Shown here: positions 9,667 through 17,055 of the stretch, piece after piece
Layout of the letters: the number at the start of each line of letters is the position of its first letter
How positions within the stretch are numbered: position 1 is the stretch's first letter
NCBI GenBank assembly: GCA_017456015.1
Contig: JAFTLL010000004.1
Location: 124,001-188,000 of the forward strand
Direction of reading: 5' to 3'
Origin: Clostridia bacterium
GTDB lineage: Bacteria; Bacillota_A; Clostridia; Oscillospirales; Acutalibacteraceae
Length of the DNA stretch: 64,000 nucleotides
Notes under the pieces: generated by a model
Told to the model about the DNA's origin: nothing
The model's input: only the letters and a program-made list of their open reading frames with translations
Databases searched by the model: none
Translations under genes and position numbers: made by a program

Positions 9667-10147
9667 ATAGTTTAATTTCAATCGTTCGTTTGGTGGTGCT
9701 GTATTGACGGTAGGCGACACCGGCAAAATCAAACATTTTTTTGGCCGCCATAACCGTCTCGGAATCGGCATATTTGTCTGACAAAAAGACAACCTCTTTT
9801 ATTCCGCTTTGGATAATGGCCTTGGCACATTCATTGCAGGGGAAAAGGGTGGTGTACACACGGCAACCCTTTAAATCGCCGCCCTTAAAGCTCAAAATGG
9901 CATTGAGCTCTGCGTGGCAAACAAAAGCATATTTGCTTTCCATTACCTTGCCGTCCTTATCCCATGGAAAGACATCATCACTGCAACCAAAGGGCATACC
10001 GTTATACCCAACCGACATAATGCGGTTTTCATCGTTAACAATACAGGCGCCTACCTGCGTCCCCGGGTCTTTGCTTCGTTGCGAAGACATAAGTGCGATT
10101 CCCATAAAGTATTCATCCCAACTTAAATAGTCGCGTCTTTTTTCCAT
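9665..10147 (-). CDS. dCMP deaminase (ComEB-like)
   Basis: Deaminates dCMP to dUMP for thymidylate synthesis. The 160-residue protein has the zinc site of the cytidine/deoxycytidylate deaminase fold: CHAE at 77-80 (His-78 ligand, Glu-80 proton shuttle) and PCNEC with Cys-104 and Cys-107. [14 protein letters not shown] near residue 21 is typical of the ComEB/dCMP deaminase branch. It shares the dUMP theme with dut further right (46.1 kb). Reported dCMP deaminases are often regulated by dCTP/dTTP; nothing in the sequence settles that here. Confidence 0.9.
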   Translation of the reverse strand: MEKRRDYLSWDEYFMGIALMSSQRSKDPGTQVGACIVNDENRIMSVGYNGMPFGCSDDVFPWDKDGKVMESKYAFVCHAELNAILSFKGGDLKGCRVYTTLFPCNECAKAIIQSGIKEVVFLSDKYADSETVMAAKKMFDFAGVAYRQYSTTKRTIEIKL

Positions 10148-10249
10148 AGAACTCCCCTCTTTTCGATTGTTTTTCTTATTTTACAACATTTTAGAAAAAA
10201 TTTCAACGCTTTTTCGTATAATAGTCTATCTCTTTCATTCTATGCGCTG

Positions 10250-10915
10250 TTACTTGCAGGTATGATTCTCTTTTGCAACAATATCCAAAATCTCACGCGG
10301 GTCGGACACAAGATATTCCGCACCCTGTCGCGCCAGTTCCTCGCGTGAACGGAAACCCCAAAGCACGCCGACCGCTTTGCAGCCGAATTGATGCGCCGTT
10401 ATGATATCGACATCCGAATCCCCGACAAATAAACATTCCTCCGGGCGTACACCCAGGTCGGCGGCCGCCATGTTGGGCAAGGCCGGGTCGGGCTTGGTCG
10501 GATAGGGGTCGCGCTGCCCTTGCACTGTTGAAAACTTGCCGGCAAAGAGAAGCTCTGCCAGGTGCTCGGACATATACTGGATTTTATTGGTGACAACCCC
10601 CAGCTTCATCCCCTGCGCATACAGCGCATCGACCGTTTCGGCAATCCCCGGATAGGGCTTGGTGCGGTCGTGAAAATGCGCCTTATAATAATCCTGAAAG
10701 GCGCTTAAAGCCTCCTCTATCGGGCAGGGGCGCGGTTCATCTCCCCATGCGCGCTCCAACATTTTTCTCGCGCCGCTTCCGGCATACCTTTTAAAATTTT
10801 CTGCCGGCCGCGGCTCTAATCCGTAGGACGCAAAAACATGATTGACGGCTACGGCCAAATCTTCAACGGTATCGGCCAGCGTGCCGTCCATATCAAATAA
10901 AACTGCTTTTATCAT
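10250..10915 (-). CDS. HAD-superfamily phosphatase (phosphoglycolate phosphatase-like)
   Basis: A 221-residue HAD hydrolase with motif I DMDGT at 8-12 (nucleophile Asp-8), a helical cap, motif II VVTNK near 113 and the motif IV region GDSDVDIITA near 167. It resembles Gph/PpaX-type phosphatases, but HAD substrate ranges are broad. Its start lies 15 nt after the stop of the aldose-epimerase gene upstream, so the two likely form an operon acting on sugar metabolites. Confidence 0.8.
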   Translation of the reverse strand: MIKAVLFDMDGTLADTVEDLAVAVNHVFASYGLEPRPAENFKRYAGSGARKMLERAWGDEPRPCPIEEALSAFQDYYKAHFHDRTKPYPGIAETVDALYAQGMKLGVVTNKIQYMSEHLAELLFAGKFSTVQGQRDPYPTKPDPALPNMAAADLGVRPEECLFVGDSDVDIITAHQFGCKAVGVLWGFRSREELARQGAEYLVSDPREILDIVAKENHTCK

Positions 10916-10930
10916 TTTATCTTTCCTTTA

Positions 10931-11809
10931 TCATAAAATCGTTACGGTGTATTGAATTTCATAGGCATCACCGGGCGGCAACAATTTCATGCCGCGCTTG
11001 TCTTCCAGTCGGTCACCCTCATTGGTCAGGGTGCCGGTGCCGGTCCAGGGCTCCAAGCAAACAAAGGGCACGCCCTCCTTATAGGGCTGCCAAATGCCGA
11101 AATAATCAAAGCCATCAAAATCCATACGCACACCGCGCCCGGTCACCGTGGAATACATTTCAACCGAACGGGATTTCAGTTCATCAAAAACCAACGCATC
11201 GACCGAAAACTGCTCGTGATTGAGCACGAAGCTGTCCTGCTCGCACAAAAACGGGGTGCGAACCTCGGCATCGATAAGACAATCCTTGGTTACAGCGGCA
11301 CAGCTTGCCGTTTCCTTTTGACTGAATTTCACGCGATAATCGGTCAGCGCCTCGCCTTCCTCCATGGGAATACGAAACGCCGGATGGGCGCCAATCGTAA
11401 AGGGCATGGCCTCGCCGCCGCGGTTTTCCACCCGGAACTTGACCGTCATAGATTCATCATGCAGCGCATAGCTGATATAGAGTGCAAAATCAAAGGGATA
11501 TTGTTTTTTGGTTTCCTCGTTGGCGCACAGGCAAAAGGTGACCGCGTCGGTACGGCCCGAAACCTTTTTAAATTCCATTTTTCTGGCAAAGCCGTGCTGC
11601 CGCATGGTATACTGCTTGCCGCCATATGTATAGGTATGGTTGCGCAATGCACCGACAATCGGGAACAGCACCGGAGAAGAACCGGACCAATAGGTGTCGT
11701 CCCCCGGCCAAATGTATTCCATACCGTGCAAATCGCGCAAGCCCTTGACCTCGGCACCCAAAGAATCGATGGTTACATACAGTTTGCTGTTGTTAATTTC
11801 GGTTTTCAT
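10931..11809 (-). CDS. Aldose 1-epimerase family protein (galactose mutarotase-like)
   Basis: A 292-residue beta-sandwich enzyme of the galactose mutarotase superfamily (LacX-like branch). Supporting segments: YIWPGDDTYW, SSPVLFPIVGALRN, QHGFAR near 84, and IGAHPAFRIP near 155, where the catalytic His lies. ATG at 11809 preceded by TGGAGGTTGCC; an in-frame start 57 nt upstream has no SD. Likely interconverts anomers of a sugar; the exact sugar cannot be told. First gene of a two-gene unit with the HAD phosphatase. Confidence 0.82.
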   Translation of the reverse strand: MKTEINNSKLYVTIDSLGAEVKGLRDLHGMEYIWPGDDTYWSGSSPVLFPIVGALRNHTYTYGGKQYTMRQHGFARKMEFKKVSGRTDAVTFCLCANEETKKQYPFDFALYISYALHDESMTVKFRVENRGGEAMPFTIGAHPAFRIPMEEGEALTDYRVKFSQKETASCAAVTKDCLIDAEVRTPFLCEQDSFVLNHEQFSVDALVFDELKSRSVEMYSTVTGRGVRMDFDGFDYFGIWQPYKEGVPFVCLEPWTGTGTLTNEGDRLEDKRGMKLLPPGDAYEIQYTVTIL

Positions 11810-11894
11810 GGCAACCTCCAAGAAATTTACTTGATATAAGTATAGCACAAACCGAAGAAATTTCAATCGAAAATAAAAAGAATAAAAAAAATAC

Positions 11895-11923
11895 TTGCAT
11901 ATTCAGCGGTTTTCTGCTATGAT
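11895..11923 (+). promoter_or_regulatory. rpmB promoter
   Basis: TTGCAT, 17-nt spacer, TATGAT; 33 nt before the rpmB ATG. Strong sigma-A-like promoter. Confidence 0.75.
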
Positions 11924-11956
11924 TATATCGTTAACGAGAAAAAGGAGGTGCAGCAT

Positions 11957-12145
11957 ATGGCTAAATGTGATATTTGCAGCAAAGAGATTACTTTCGGTAT
12001 TAAAGTTTCCCACTCTCACAGACGCTCTAACCGTACTTGGAAACCTAACGTTAAACGTGTTAAAGCAATTGTGAACGGTACCCCTTGCAGAATAAACGTC
12101 TGCACCCGTTGCCTCCGCTCCGGTAAGGTAACCCGCGCCGTTTAA
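11957..12145 (+). CDS. rpmB: 50S ribosomal protein L28 (bL28)
   Basis: A 62-residue large-subunit protein. MAKCDICSKE at the start and CTRC near the end provide the four zinc ligands Cys-4, Cys-7, Cys-49 and Cys-52, the zinc-containing paralogue type. HSHRRSNRTWKPN is the conserved RNA-binding core. The ATG at 11957 was chosen over one 9 nt upstream because AAGGAGGTG is ideally spaced and homology begins at MAKC. Converges with rpsI, which originally lay just downstream; the integrated element now separates them. Confidence 0.97.
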   Translation: MAKCDICSKEITFGIKVSHSHRRSNRTWKPNVKRVKAIVNGTPCRINVCTRCLRSGKVTRAV

Positions 12146-12168
12146 TCCTTTAATCAACAATAAGTAAA

Positions 12169-12205
12169 GGGCTGTCCTGCTTTATGCCGGACAGCCCGTT
12201 CTCTT
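12169..12205 (+). terminator. rpmB terminator
   Basis: Nine-bp stem GGGCTGTCC/GGACAGCCC (12169-12177, 12189-12197) followed by GTTCTCTTTTT. Confidence 0.85.
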
Positions 12206-12214
12206 TTTATATAA

Positions 12215-12244
12215 TAAAAAAGCACCCGGAAAATTCCAGGTGCT
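12215..12244 (-). terminator. Original rpsI terminator, displaced by the element
   Basis: Stem AGCACC/GGTGCT plus GGA/TCC around one mismatch, read on the minus strand with TTTTTTATTAT after it. It lies directly beyond the left att repeat (12262-12278) in the orientation expected for the end of rpsI before insertion; the working copy of rpsI is now 6.2 kb to the right. Confidence 0.7.
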
Positions 12245-12261
12245 TTTGTTTCGCCCAAAGG

Positions 12262-12278
12262 CAGATTATCTCTTTGAG
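12262..12278. repeat. Left attachment repeat
   Basis: CAGATTATCTCTTTGAG, identical to 18428-18444. On the minus strand it spells the Ser-Lys-Arg-stop end of rpsI, but here it is detached from the gene. Confidence 0.88.
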
Positions 12279-12297
12279 TTTTCGGTGTACCGTTTAT

Positions 12298-12367
12298 ATC
12301 GTGTAATATCGTTGTAAATCGTGTATATTGTGCGGTTTTGTTTTGCCAAAATTGGATATCGTTGCAA
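12298..12367 (+). repeat. Helically phased ATCGTKGYA-type repeats
   Basis: ATCGTGTAA (12298), ATCGTTGTA (12308), ATCGTGTAT (12318) and ATCGTTGCA (12358): starts separated by 10, 10 and 40 nt, so all lie on one helix face. Only at the left end; candidate excisionase or accessory-protein sites. Confidence 0.5.
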
Positions 12368-12391
12368 AAAGTTTATGGTGTTTCATAAAGT

Positions 12392-12412
12392 TTTGCACCA
12401 AATTTGCACCAA
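12392..12412 (+). repeat. Paired TTTGCACCAA repeats, left end
   Basis: Two copies of TTTGCACCAA, 11 nt apart start to start, 114 nt inside the left att core. The same pair with the same pitch occurs at the right end, as expected for arm-type sites of a Tn916/lambda-like integrase. Confidence 0.75.
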
Positions 12413-12416
12413 GATT

Positions 12417-13238
12417 TTATATCAATCCTACCAATGTACTATCTTTTACAACAGCAGACGGATTGTACTTTTCTACGAGATTTTGAACAATGATTTTGTT
12501 GCCTGCACTTATTTTAGGACTCAATGTGATTTCCATTTCGCAATAAGCATTGTCATCTATACTCATATCGTAAAATGGGAACGGTTGCTTTTCTAAACCT
12601 TGAAGTATCTTGTTACCCATAATTTGAGCGGCTTGTGCCAATGTTTCTACGGGTTGATTTAAATTTAAAGGAAATAACATAAGTATATATCTCCATTCGT
12701 TTTGGAAAGACCAGTGTGTGTTTTTATATTTACCCAATCTTCCTAATGCAATTGAAAATTTATCTCCATCAAAATCAACTAATTTTGGATATAATTTATC
12801 ATGGTCTGCTGAATATTTAACCTTATGTAATATATTTTCTGGTGTTGCGCCTGCTGATATATAGTTTCTTCGGAACATATCTGCAAAAGGAATTAAAGAT
12901 TTTAAGGGAGTGCCGTTTGTATTATCAGTAATAGGTGCATTAATTACTTGCCGTAACTCATCAGCGGTGTTTTCATGTAACTTGAAAGGGTTTTTCTTTA
13001 ATCGTATTCTAACACCTGAATTGATAGAAGTATACATATTCCACATAGGTATACTTTCAGCAACATCATCTGTCCAAGAACTTATATAACAAAACTGACC
13101 TGCATTTTTTAAATCGGCTGTTTCTTGTTCTTGTAAATCATCCATTTTATCTAAAGAATTAAAACGGAAAGTATGGTTTTGTAAAATAAGTGCAAGAGTC
13201 TCAATGTTAGTGTAGTGATATAAATATTCATTTTCCAT
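12417..13238 (-). CDS. DUF2971 domain protein
   Basis: A 273-residue soluble protein with the DUF2971 signature: YLYHYTNIETLALIL at the N-terminus, FRFNSLDKMDDLQE near 28, then CYISSWTDD and PMWNMY motifs. The biochemical function is unknown; members are common in mobile islands and have been suggested as defence or abortive-infection components, which is only an inference here. The second ATG (13238) is preferred, 6 nt after AGAGGT; an ATG 6 nt upstream is too close. It is the leftmost gene of the element and its stop lies 5 nt from the arm repeats. Confidence 0.8.
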   Translation of the reverse strand: MENEYLYHYTNIETLALILQNHTFRFNSLDKMDDLQEQETADLKNAGQFCYISSWTDDVAESIPMWNMYTSINSGVRIRLKKNPFKLHENTADELRQVINAPITDNTNGTPLKSLIPFADMFRRNYISAGATPENILHKVKYSADHDKLYPKLVDFDGDKFSIALGRLGKYKNTHWSFQNEWRYILMLFPLNLNQPVETLAQAAQIMGNKILQGLEKQPFPFYDMSIDDNAYCEMEITLSPKISAGNKIIVQNLVEKYNPSAVVKDSTLVGLI

Positions 13239-13313
13239 ATACATACCTCTAATATTGTTTTGTAGTTTCGGTTGATTATCCGCATAAATTATATCATAAA
13301 CAGTAAAATTTGT

Positions 13314-13355
13314 CCATAAAAAATAGCAGTGTGATTTTTTGATTCACACTGCTAT
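13314..13355 (-). terminator. Terminator of the integrase operon
   Basis: Twelve-bp perfect stem (13323-13334 with 13344-13355); read leftward it is followed by TTTTTTATGG. Ends the recombination gene cluster. Confidence 0.88.
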
Positions 13356-13363
13356 CTTCGTAT

Positions 13364-14384
13364 TTAAGAAATGAGTTCATCTTCAAGACACTTTGCTATT
13401 CTCGCCTTGTATTCCTCAAAAATGTGGGAATAAATATCTCCCGTGATTGCAATATTGCAATGGCCTAAATGCTCGGAAACCGCTTTAACATCAATGCCGT
13501 TATTTATCATAAGACTTGCATTGCTATGTCGGAGCCCGTGTGCACTTATAATGGGCATATCGTTGCTTGAAAGGATTTTTTTGAGTTCCTTGTTCACATA
13601 TGACCTGTCATAGAAGTTACCTATTACAGAGGTAAATACAATGTCAGGGTGTGCCCAATTATTGCCTACAATCTCTTTTAACTTGTCTTGCTCTCGTTTA
13701 TGTCTTAACAACAATTCCTTTGTGTATGTGCCGAGTTTGAGTGTTCTGTAACTTGTATTGGTCTTTGGTGCTGCCAAAAACCACTTATCATCTGCAAAAC
13801 ATAAGGTGTTTTCTATTGTTATTGTGTTGAGGGTACTGTATTCGCTTGTTAGTTGCATAAGTTTTTGACATTGTTGCTTGTTTAGATATTTAATTTTTTT
13901 CTTATTGACATTATCTTTCTTATGCAATGCACCAACACACGGATTCTCTTTTATGTACCCTTGCTTGACTCCGTATGCAAAAACACTTGATACAATCGTC
14001 TTTAATTTACGAGTGGTTTCAGGTGCTTTGTCAAGACCTAAAAAGAATTTAGTTAACGATTGAGTGGTTATATCTTTGATTTTTTTATTCGCAAACACAG
14101 GCAAAATATGAATTTCCAAGTCACGTTTATAATTGTATGTGGTGACGGGTTTTAATTCGTTTTCTGCATATTGTTTAATGAATATTTCCACCAATTCTTT
14201 AAATCTCATATTCTCATTAAGGTCTTGTGAATATTTGCACTTGTTAGCAAATTCTATATACGCTTGCATAACAAGTTTTTCCGCTTTTGTGGGCGGTGTG
14301 CCTTCTGGCACCTTGAAAGTCATAGTTTGAAACTGTAAAACGATAGGTATTCGGACCTCGTTGTACTACACCTTTTATATCCAT
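13364..14384 (-). pseudogene. Tn916-type tyrosine integrase, broken
   Basis: The original start is the ATG at 14384 after GAAAGGAAG; it encodes an arm-DNA-binding N-terminus (MDIKGVVQRGPNTYRF) but runs out of frame with the body, which reads from about 14323 (MTFKVPEG). The body keeps Lys-187, HGLRH with His-262/Arg-265, LGH with His-288 and Tyr-298 (numbered from MTFK). The segment that should carry the first catalytic Arg (family pattern TGMRxGE...LxWxDI) is absent: YSTLNT runs straight into ITIENTL, a loss of about 30 residues at a repeated ACAATA. Two independent lesions make it very unlikely to recombine DNA. It most probably created the rpsI insertion. Confidence 0.82.
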
Positions 14385-14399
14385 ATTTTACTTCCTTTC

Positions 14400-14609
14400 T
14401 TAACTAACATAATCTAAATTTGATAGTTCTTTACACAATAAATCAAAGTTAATAAATGCTTTTTTGCCCGAATATATGGCAGGGATTTTATTTTCCCTTA
14501 ACATATTTCTTATAGCACTTTCAGGCAAAATTCCTGTTGCTGCCACTTGACGAACTGTCATCATTCGTGGTAAGTGAGGAGTATTGTTTTTATTTGCCAT
14601 ATTACTCAT
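14400..14609 (-). CDS. Excisionase-like small DNA-binding protein
   Basis: A 69-residue protein whose core, LPRMMTVRQVAATGILPE followed by SAIRNMLRENKIPAI and a YSGKKAFINFD wing, fits the winged-helix fold of Xis/MerR-like excisionases found next to Tn916-family integrases. The start overlaps the stop of the upstream gene (ATGAGTAA), implying translational coupling; an ATG 9 nt further in (14600) is an alternative. It would normally direct integrase toward excision, but its partner is broken. Confidence 0.7.
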   Translation of the reverse strand: MSNMANKNNTPHLPRMMTVRQVAATGILPESAIRNMLRENKIPAIYSGKKAFINFDLLCKELSNLDYVS

Positions 14610-15015
14610 CCTTTCCCACTTCATCATTGACAAAATCAAATGAAAGTTGCTCATACTCGTCAAAATCGGGTTGAGCATCCATATCGTCAATAGGATGTGT
14701 TTCTTCCTTAAATTCTTTTGGTGCAATAGATACACCGATTGCTTTGTAACTCTTTTTGCCGTCTTTATATCTAACCTCGGCAACGATAGTAACAAAGCGA
14801 CCTTTGGTGTGTTCGGTTAGTTTTTTGTAATCTATACCTGTATCATTTTCAAAACACATGGCCGATACGAGAGGAGCCTTATTGCCACGAATATCCGTGT
14901 TAGCAAGGAAAGATACAGAGTTATAACTACCTCTATCTGTAACCGAACGAACATAATCTCTAAATAAAACAAATTCTTTTTCTGTGCCTGTATATAGGCG
15001 GGTGGGATTTAACAT
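14602..15015 (-). CDS. Element-encoded protein of unknown function
   Basis: A 137-residue acidic-tailed protein that I do not recognise. It starts MLNPTRLYTGTEKEF after AAAGGAGAC, with a beta-rich middle (GRFVTIVAEVRYKDGKKSYKA reading as alternating strands) and an Asp/Glu-rich tail. A single-stranded DNA-binding OB fold is conceivable from the beta-strand pattern and acidic tail but not demonstrated. It precedes and overlaps the excisionase-like gene, so it belongs to the recombination module. A terminator-like hairpin sits in its leader. Confidence 0.7.
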   Translation of the reverse strand: MLNPTRLYTGTEKEFVLFRDYVRSVTDRGSYNSVSFLANTDIRGNKAPLVSAMCFENDTGIDYKKLTEHTKGRFVTIVAEVRYKDGKKSYKAIGVSIAPKEFKEETHPIDDMDAQPDFDEYEQLSFDFVNDEVGKDE

Positions 15016-15057
15016 AATAATGTCTCCTTTTTTAAAAATATTTTTGAGGGAAACAAA

Positions 15058-15105
15058 CAGATAAAGAAAAAGACAGAATACACCGAGGCAATCCTCGGTG
15101 TATTC
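15058..15105 (-). terminator. Attenuator/terminator hairpin in the leader of the 137-residue gene
   Basis: Perfect 13-bp stem (15076-15088 with 15093-15105), 4-nt loop, followed leftward by TGTCTTTTTCTTT. It lies between the second recombinase gene and the next gene, so it either separates them or attenuates read-through. An in-frame AUG at its foot (15114) would allow a 33-codon leader continuous with the gene. Confidence 0.7.
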
Positions 15106-15220
15106 CGCCTTCATATATTAAATTCCACCAATTAAAAAATTAAAATAAAAACCTAAAAAATCTATGTGTAAGTAACCCTACAATATTAAGTTTAACTATA
15201 GTTTTTCATTTGTCAAGAAT

Positions 15221-16234
15221 TTATAAGAATTTTTTTATTTTTTTTGCACCGAGATAGATTTGTATGATATCGGACCTGTTTTCCGAGCCGTGCGAAAGAC
15301 GAACACAACAATCGCTTTTTGCCGTTTTATCGGCTTTTTCGGGGGAAAGTCCCAACTCAAGATAATGTTGATATTGCTTGTTATAATAGGTTTGTATTGC
15401 CGCCTTACGTATTGAATGATTGCCACTTTTCAAGACCGTCTTTGTGCCGATAGTCTTTGCTTGTGGGGTTGTGATTGAAAGGGCGGCAAGTTTTCTATTT
15501 AACCAACGATTCGCAGAATTAGGTTTGATGTTGCCAAATAAGGAATCATTATCTCCTTTGCCCGATGTGAGTAAACGGCAGAAAGAATAAAATTCCTTGT
15601 CAGTGACCTCAATTAAATTTTGACGGCCACCCTTATCCTTTTCGAGTAACACACTAACCGTTTGCCCGTCATCGCCAAAGGTGATGTGTTTTTTCTGCAA
15701 AACTGAAATCTGATTGATTCTGCAGCAAGTGTAAGACGAGAAAATGAAGAAATTGCTTGAATGACAGGGTTTGTCAATAGAGTCTTTTACCTTTTGTACC
15801 TCATCAGGTGTCAAGGCAAATTCTCTTGGACTTGTTCTGTCATAAATAAATTCTGCATTTACCTTTGTTTCAAAATTTGTATGCACCCCAAAATGATGAT
15901 TAATAACCTTTGACAATTTCATTAAATTGCTTTTATAGGTCTCTATTGTGTTGAGCGAACATCCGTCTTTTGATTTACTGTCAAGCCACTCTTGACAATA
16001 TGATTGTTTAATTTGTCGTACCATTTCAATATCGGGGTAATGCTCTTTGATGTATTCGCAGAAGTTGTGTGCCGTATCGAGCAAGTTTGACTTAGCAGAG
16101 AAGCTACACACTCTCCACCCCTGCTCTGCTTGACCGCATTGGTGTTTTGCAGAATGTTTATCATATTTATATGAGAAACATCCTTCTATTGCGGTCAGAC
16201 TCTGCACAAAAAGTGAACGCTGTTTTTTTGACAT
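15221..16234 (-). CDS. Second tyrosine recombinase/integrase
   Basis: A 337-residue tyrosine recombinase with a core-binding N-terminal half and a complete catalytic set: Arg-172 (TCCRINQISVL), Lys-199 in a predicted beta-hairpin, HSIR with His-273/Arg-276, LSH with His-315, and Tyr-327. It is unlike the Tn916-type integrase nearby and belongs to a less familiar group; LSHGSENRSDI replaces the usual LGH-x-x. It could move the element, resolve dimers, or act at another site. AAGGAGTGACAGGGA precedes the ATG. Just upstream is a cluster of hairpins that may be its target or an origin. Confidence 0.82.
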   Translation of the reverse strand: MSKKQRSLFVQSLTAIEGCFSYKYDKHSAKHQCGQAEQGWRVCSFSAKSNLLDTAHNFCEYIKEHYPDIEMVRQIKQSYCQEWLDSKSKDGCSLNTIETYKSNLMKLSKVINHHFGVHTNFETKVNAEFIYDRTSPREFALTPDEVQKVKDSIDKPCHSSNFFIFSSYTCCRINQISVLQKKHITFGDDGQTVSVLLEKDKGGRQNLIEVTDKEFYSFCRLLTSGKGDNDSLFGNIKPNSANRWLNRKLAALSITTPQAKTIGTKTVLKSGNHSIRKAAIQTYYNKQYQHYLELGLSPEKADKTAKSDCCVRLSHGSENRSDIIQIYLGAKKIKKFL

Positions 16235-16860
16235 TCCCTGTCACTCCTTTCTTAAATGTTGTCTGTCGGCATTGTCGGTTTGTTGTCACAAACCGTTAAT
16301 GCCAACAGAAATACCGCTATTTATTGTTCAGATGAAGACAAGGGACACCCCTTGCCAAATGTATAGTGGTGCAATTTCCACCATACCAAAGGTCACCGCA
16401 TTGGTGACAAGTCAACCAACCCTACATAGCACTCGGATTAAGATTGACGGTACCTCCGTTTTTCGTTTGGACATTTCCATTCACTTCAAAACGGTGATAC
16501 AGGTTTGACCTCATTAGGTCAAATGTTTCTTTTGTAATTCCACCTTCATATAACTTTAATATGTGTGTATTTATTTAATTCCTCCTTCTTAAATTTAAAA
16601 GTAACATGTAAACAATATATAGATTTGTTTTTTATTTCAAGTAATCTTCTTATAACTCTAAAAAATCTAAAGGATTCTTTGTTCTTTTAACAATCTTCAT
16701 AACCCTAATTACTCTATGTTTAAGATAAAGACTCATAATGCTTATATTAATCATGATGATTAATAAGAGTCTTATATAAAGAAAAAGAGTCATAACGATT
16801 CTATAAAGAATCATCATGACTCATAAGGATTGCGGAAATTGTCGTAAATTTTTATAAAAA
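16235..16860. other. Non-coding hairpin and iteron-like region of the element
   Basis: About 620 nt without a convincing gene. Seen: an imperfect 18-bp-arm hairpin (16265-16282 with 16289-16306); GTCACC/GGTGAC (16392-16408); an 8-bp hairpin TTTGACCT/AGGTCAAA (16504-16523); a 10-bp-arm palindrome around G16755 (16745-16765) flanked by GACTC/GAGTC; and three copies of ASTCATAANGMTT (16731, 16788, 16819). Successive hairpins plus short direct repeats in AT-rich DNA suggest an origin (transfer or replication) or a recombinase target. A 78-codon open frame at 16272-16508 has no SD and was not accepted. Confidence 0.5.
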
Positions 16861-16862
16861 CA

Positions 16863-16891
16863 TTGATAATATACAGGGCTTGTGGTATAAT
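16863..16891 (+). promoter_or_regulatory. Promoter of the structured RNA
   Basis: TTGATA, 17-nt spacer, TATAAT. Predicted start near G16898, the first base of the long stem. Confidence 0.8.
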
Positions 16892-16897
16892 ATCGGT

Positions 16898-17037
16898 GCT
16901 ACACATTTTGAATATGCCTAATTAGAGGGAATACTATTTGGTAAAAATGTATTCTCTCCCCTTTGATTAGGCAAAATGTGTAGCAACATTGAGGGAAGCA
17001 TTTTTCGGTGCGTCTCTTAATGGGACGCACTTTTTTA
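16898..17037 (+). ncRNA. Structured RNA, about 140 nt, unknown class
   Basis: Begins at the predicted transcription start. An extended hairpin covers 16898-16984: stem 1 of 13 bp (16898-16910 with 16972-16984), a 5-nt one-sided bulge, stem 2 of 7 bp (16916-16922 with 16966-16972, sharing one base), stem 3 of 10 bp with one mismatch (16925-16934 with 16949-16958) and a 14-nt loop. A purine-rich linker leads to a strong intrinsic terminator (17008-17036). It is either a small RNA made on its own or an attenuating leader of the next gene, whose ATG is 19 nt past the terminator. It does not match TPP, T-box or 6S RNA as I know them. Confidence 0.65.
17008..17036 (+). terminator. Terminator/attenuator of the structured RNA
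   Basis: Nine-bp stem (17008-17016 with 17022-17030, one G-T pair), 5-nt loop, TTTTTT. Lies before the zinc-ribbon gene. Confidence 0.88.
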
Positions 17038-17055
17038 TAAAGATAGGGGGTTCTT

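Noticed and set aside
16272..16508. A 78-codon plus-strand open frame in the island's non-coding region
   Set aside because: No SD, no recognisable motif, and it runs through several hairpins; more likely chance in AT-rich DNA.
16898..16984. Long hairpin as a MITE or IS200-like insertion
   Set aside because: No target-site duplication was seen around the stem, and the promoter and terminator fit an RNA gene better.
16898..17037. 6S RNA, T-box leader or type III antitoxin RNA
   Set aside because: Too short and without the large central bubble of 6S; no T-box specifier or AGGGTGG element; no tandem repeats as in type III antitoxins.
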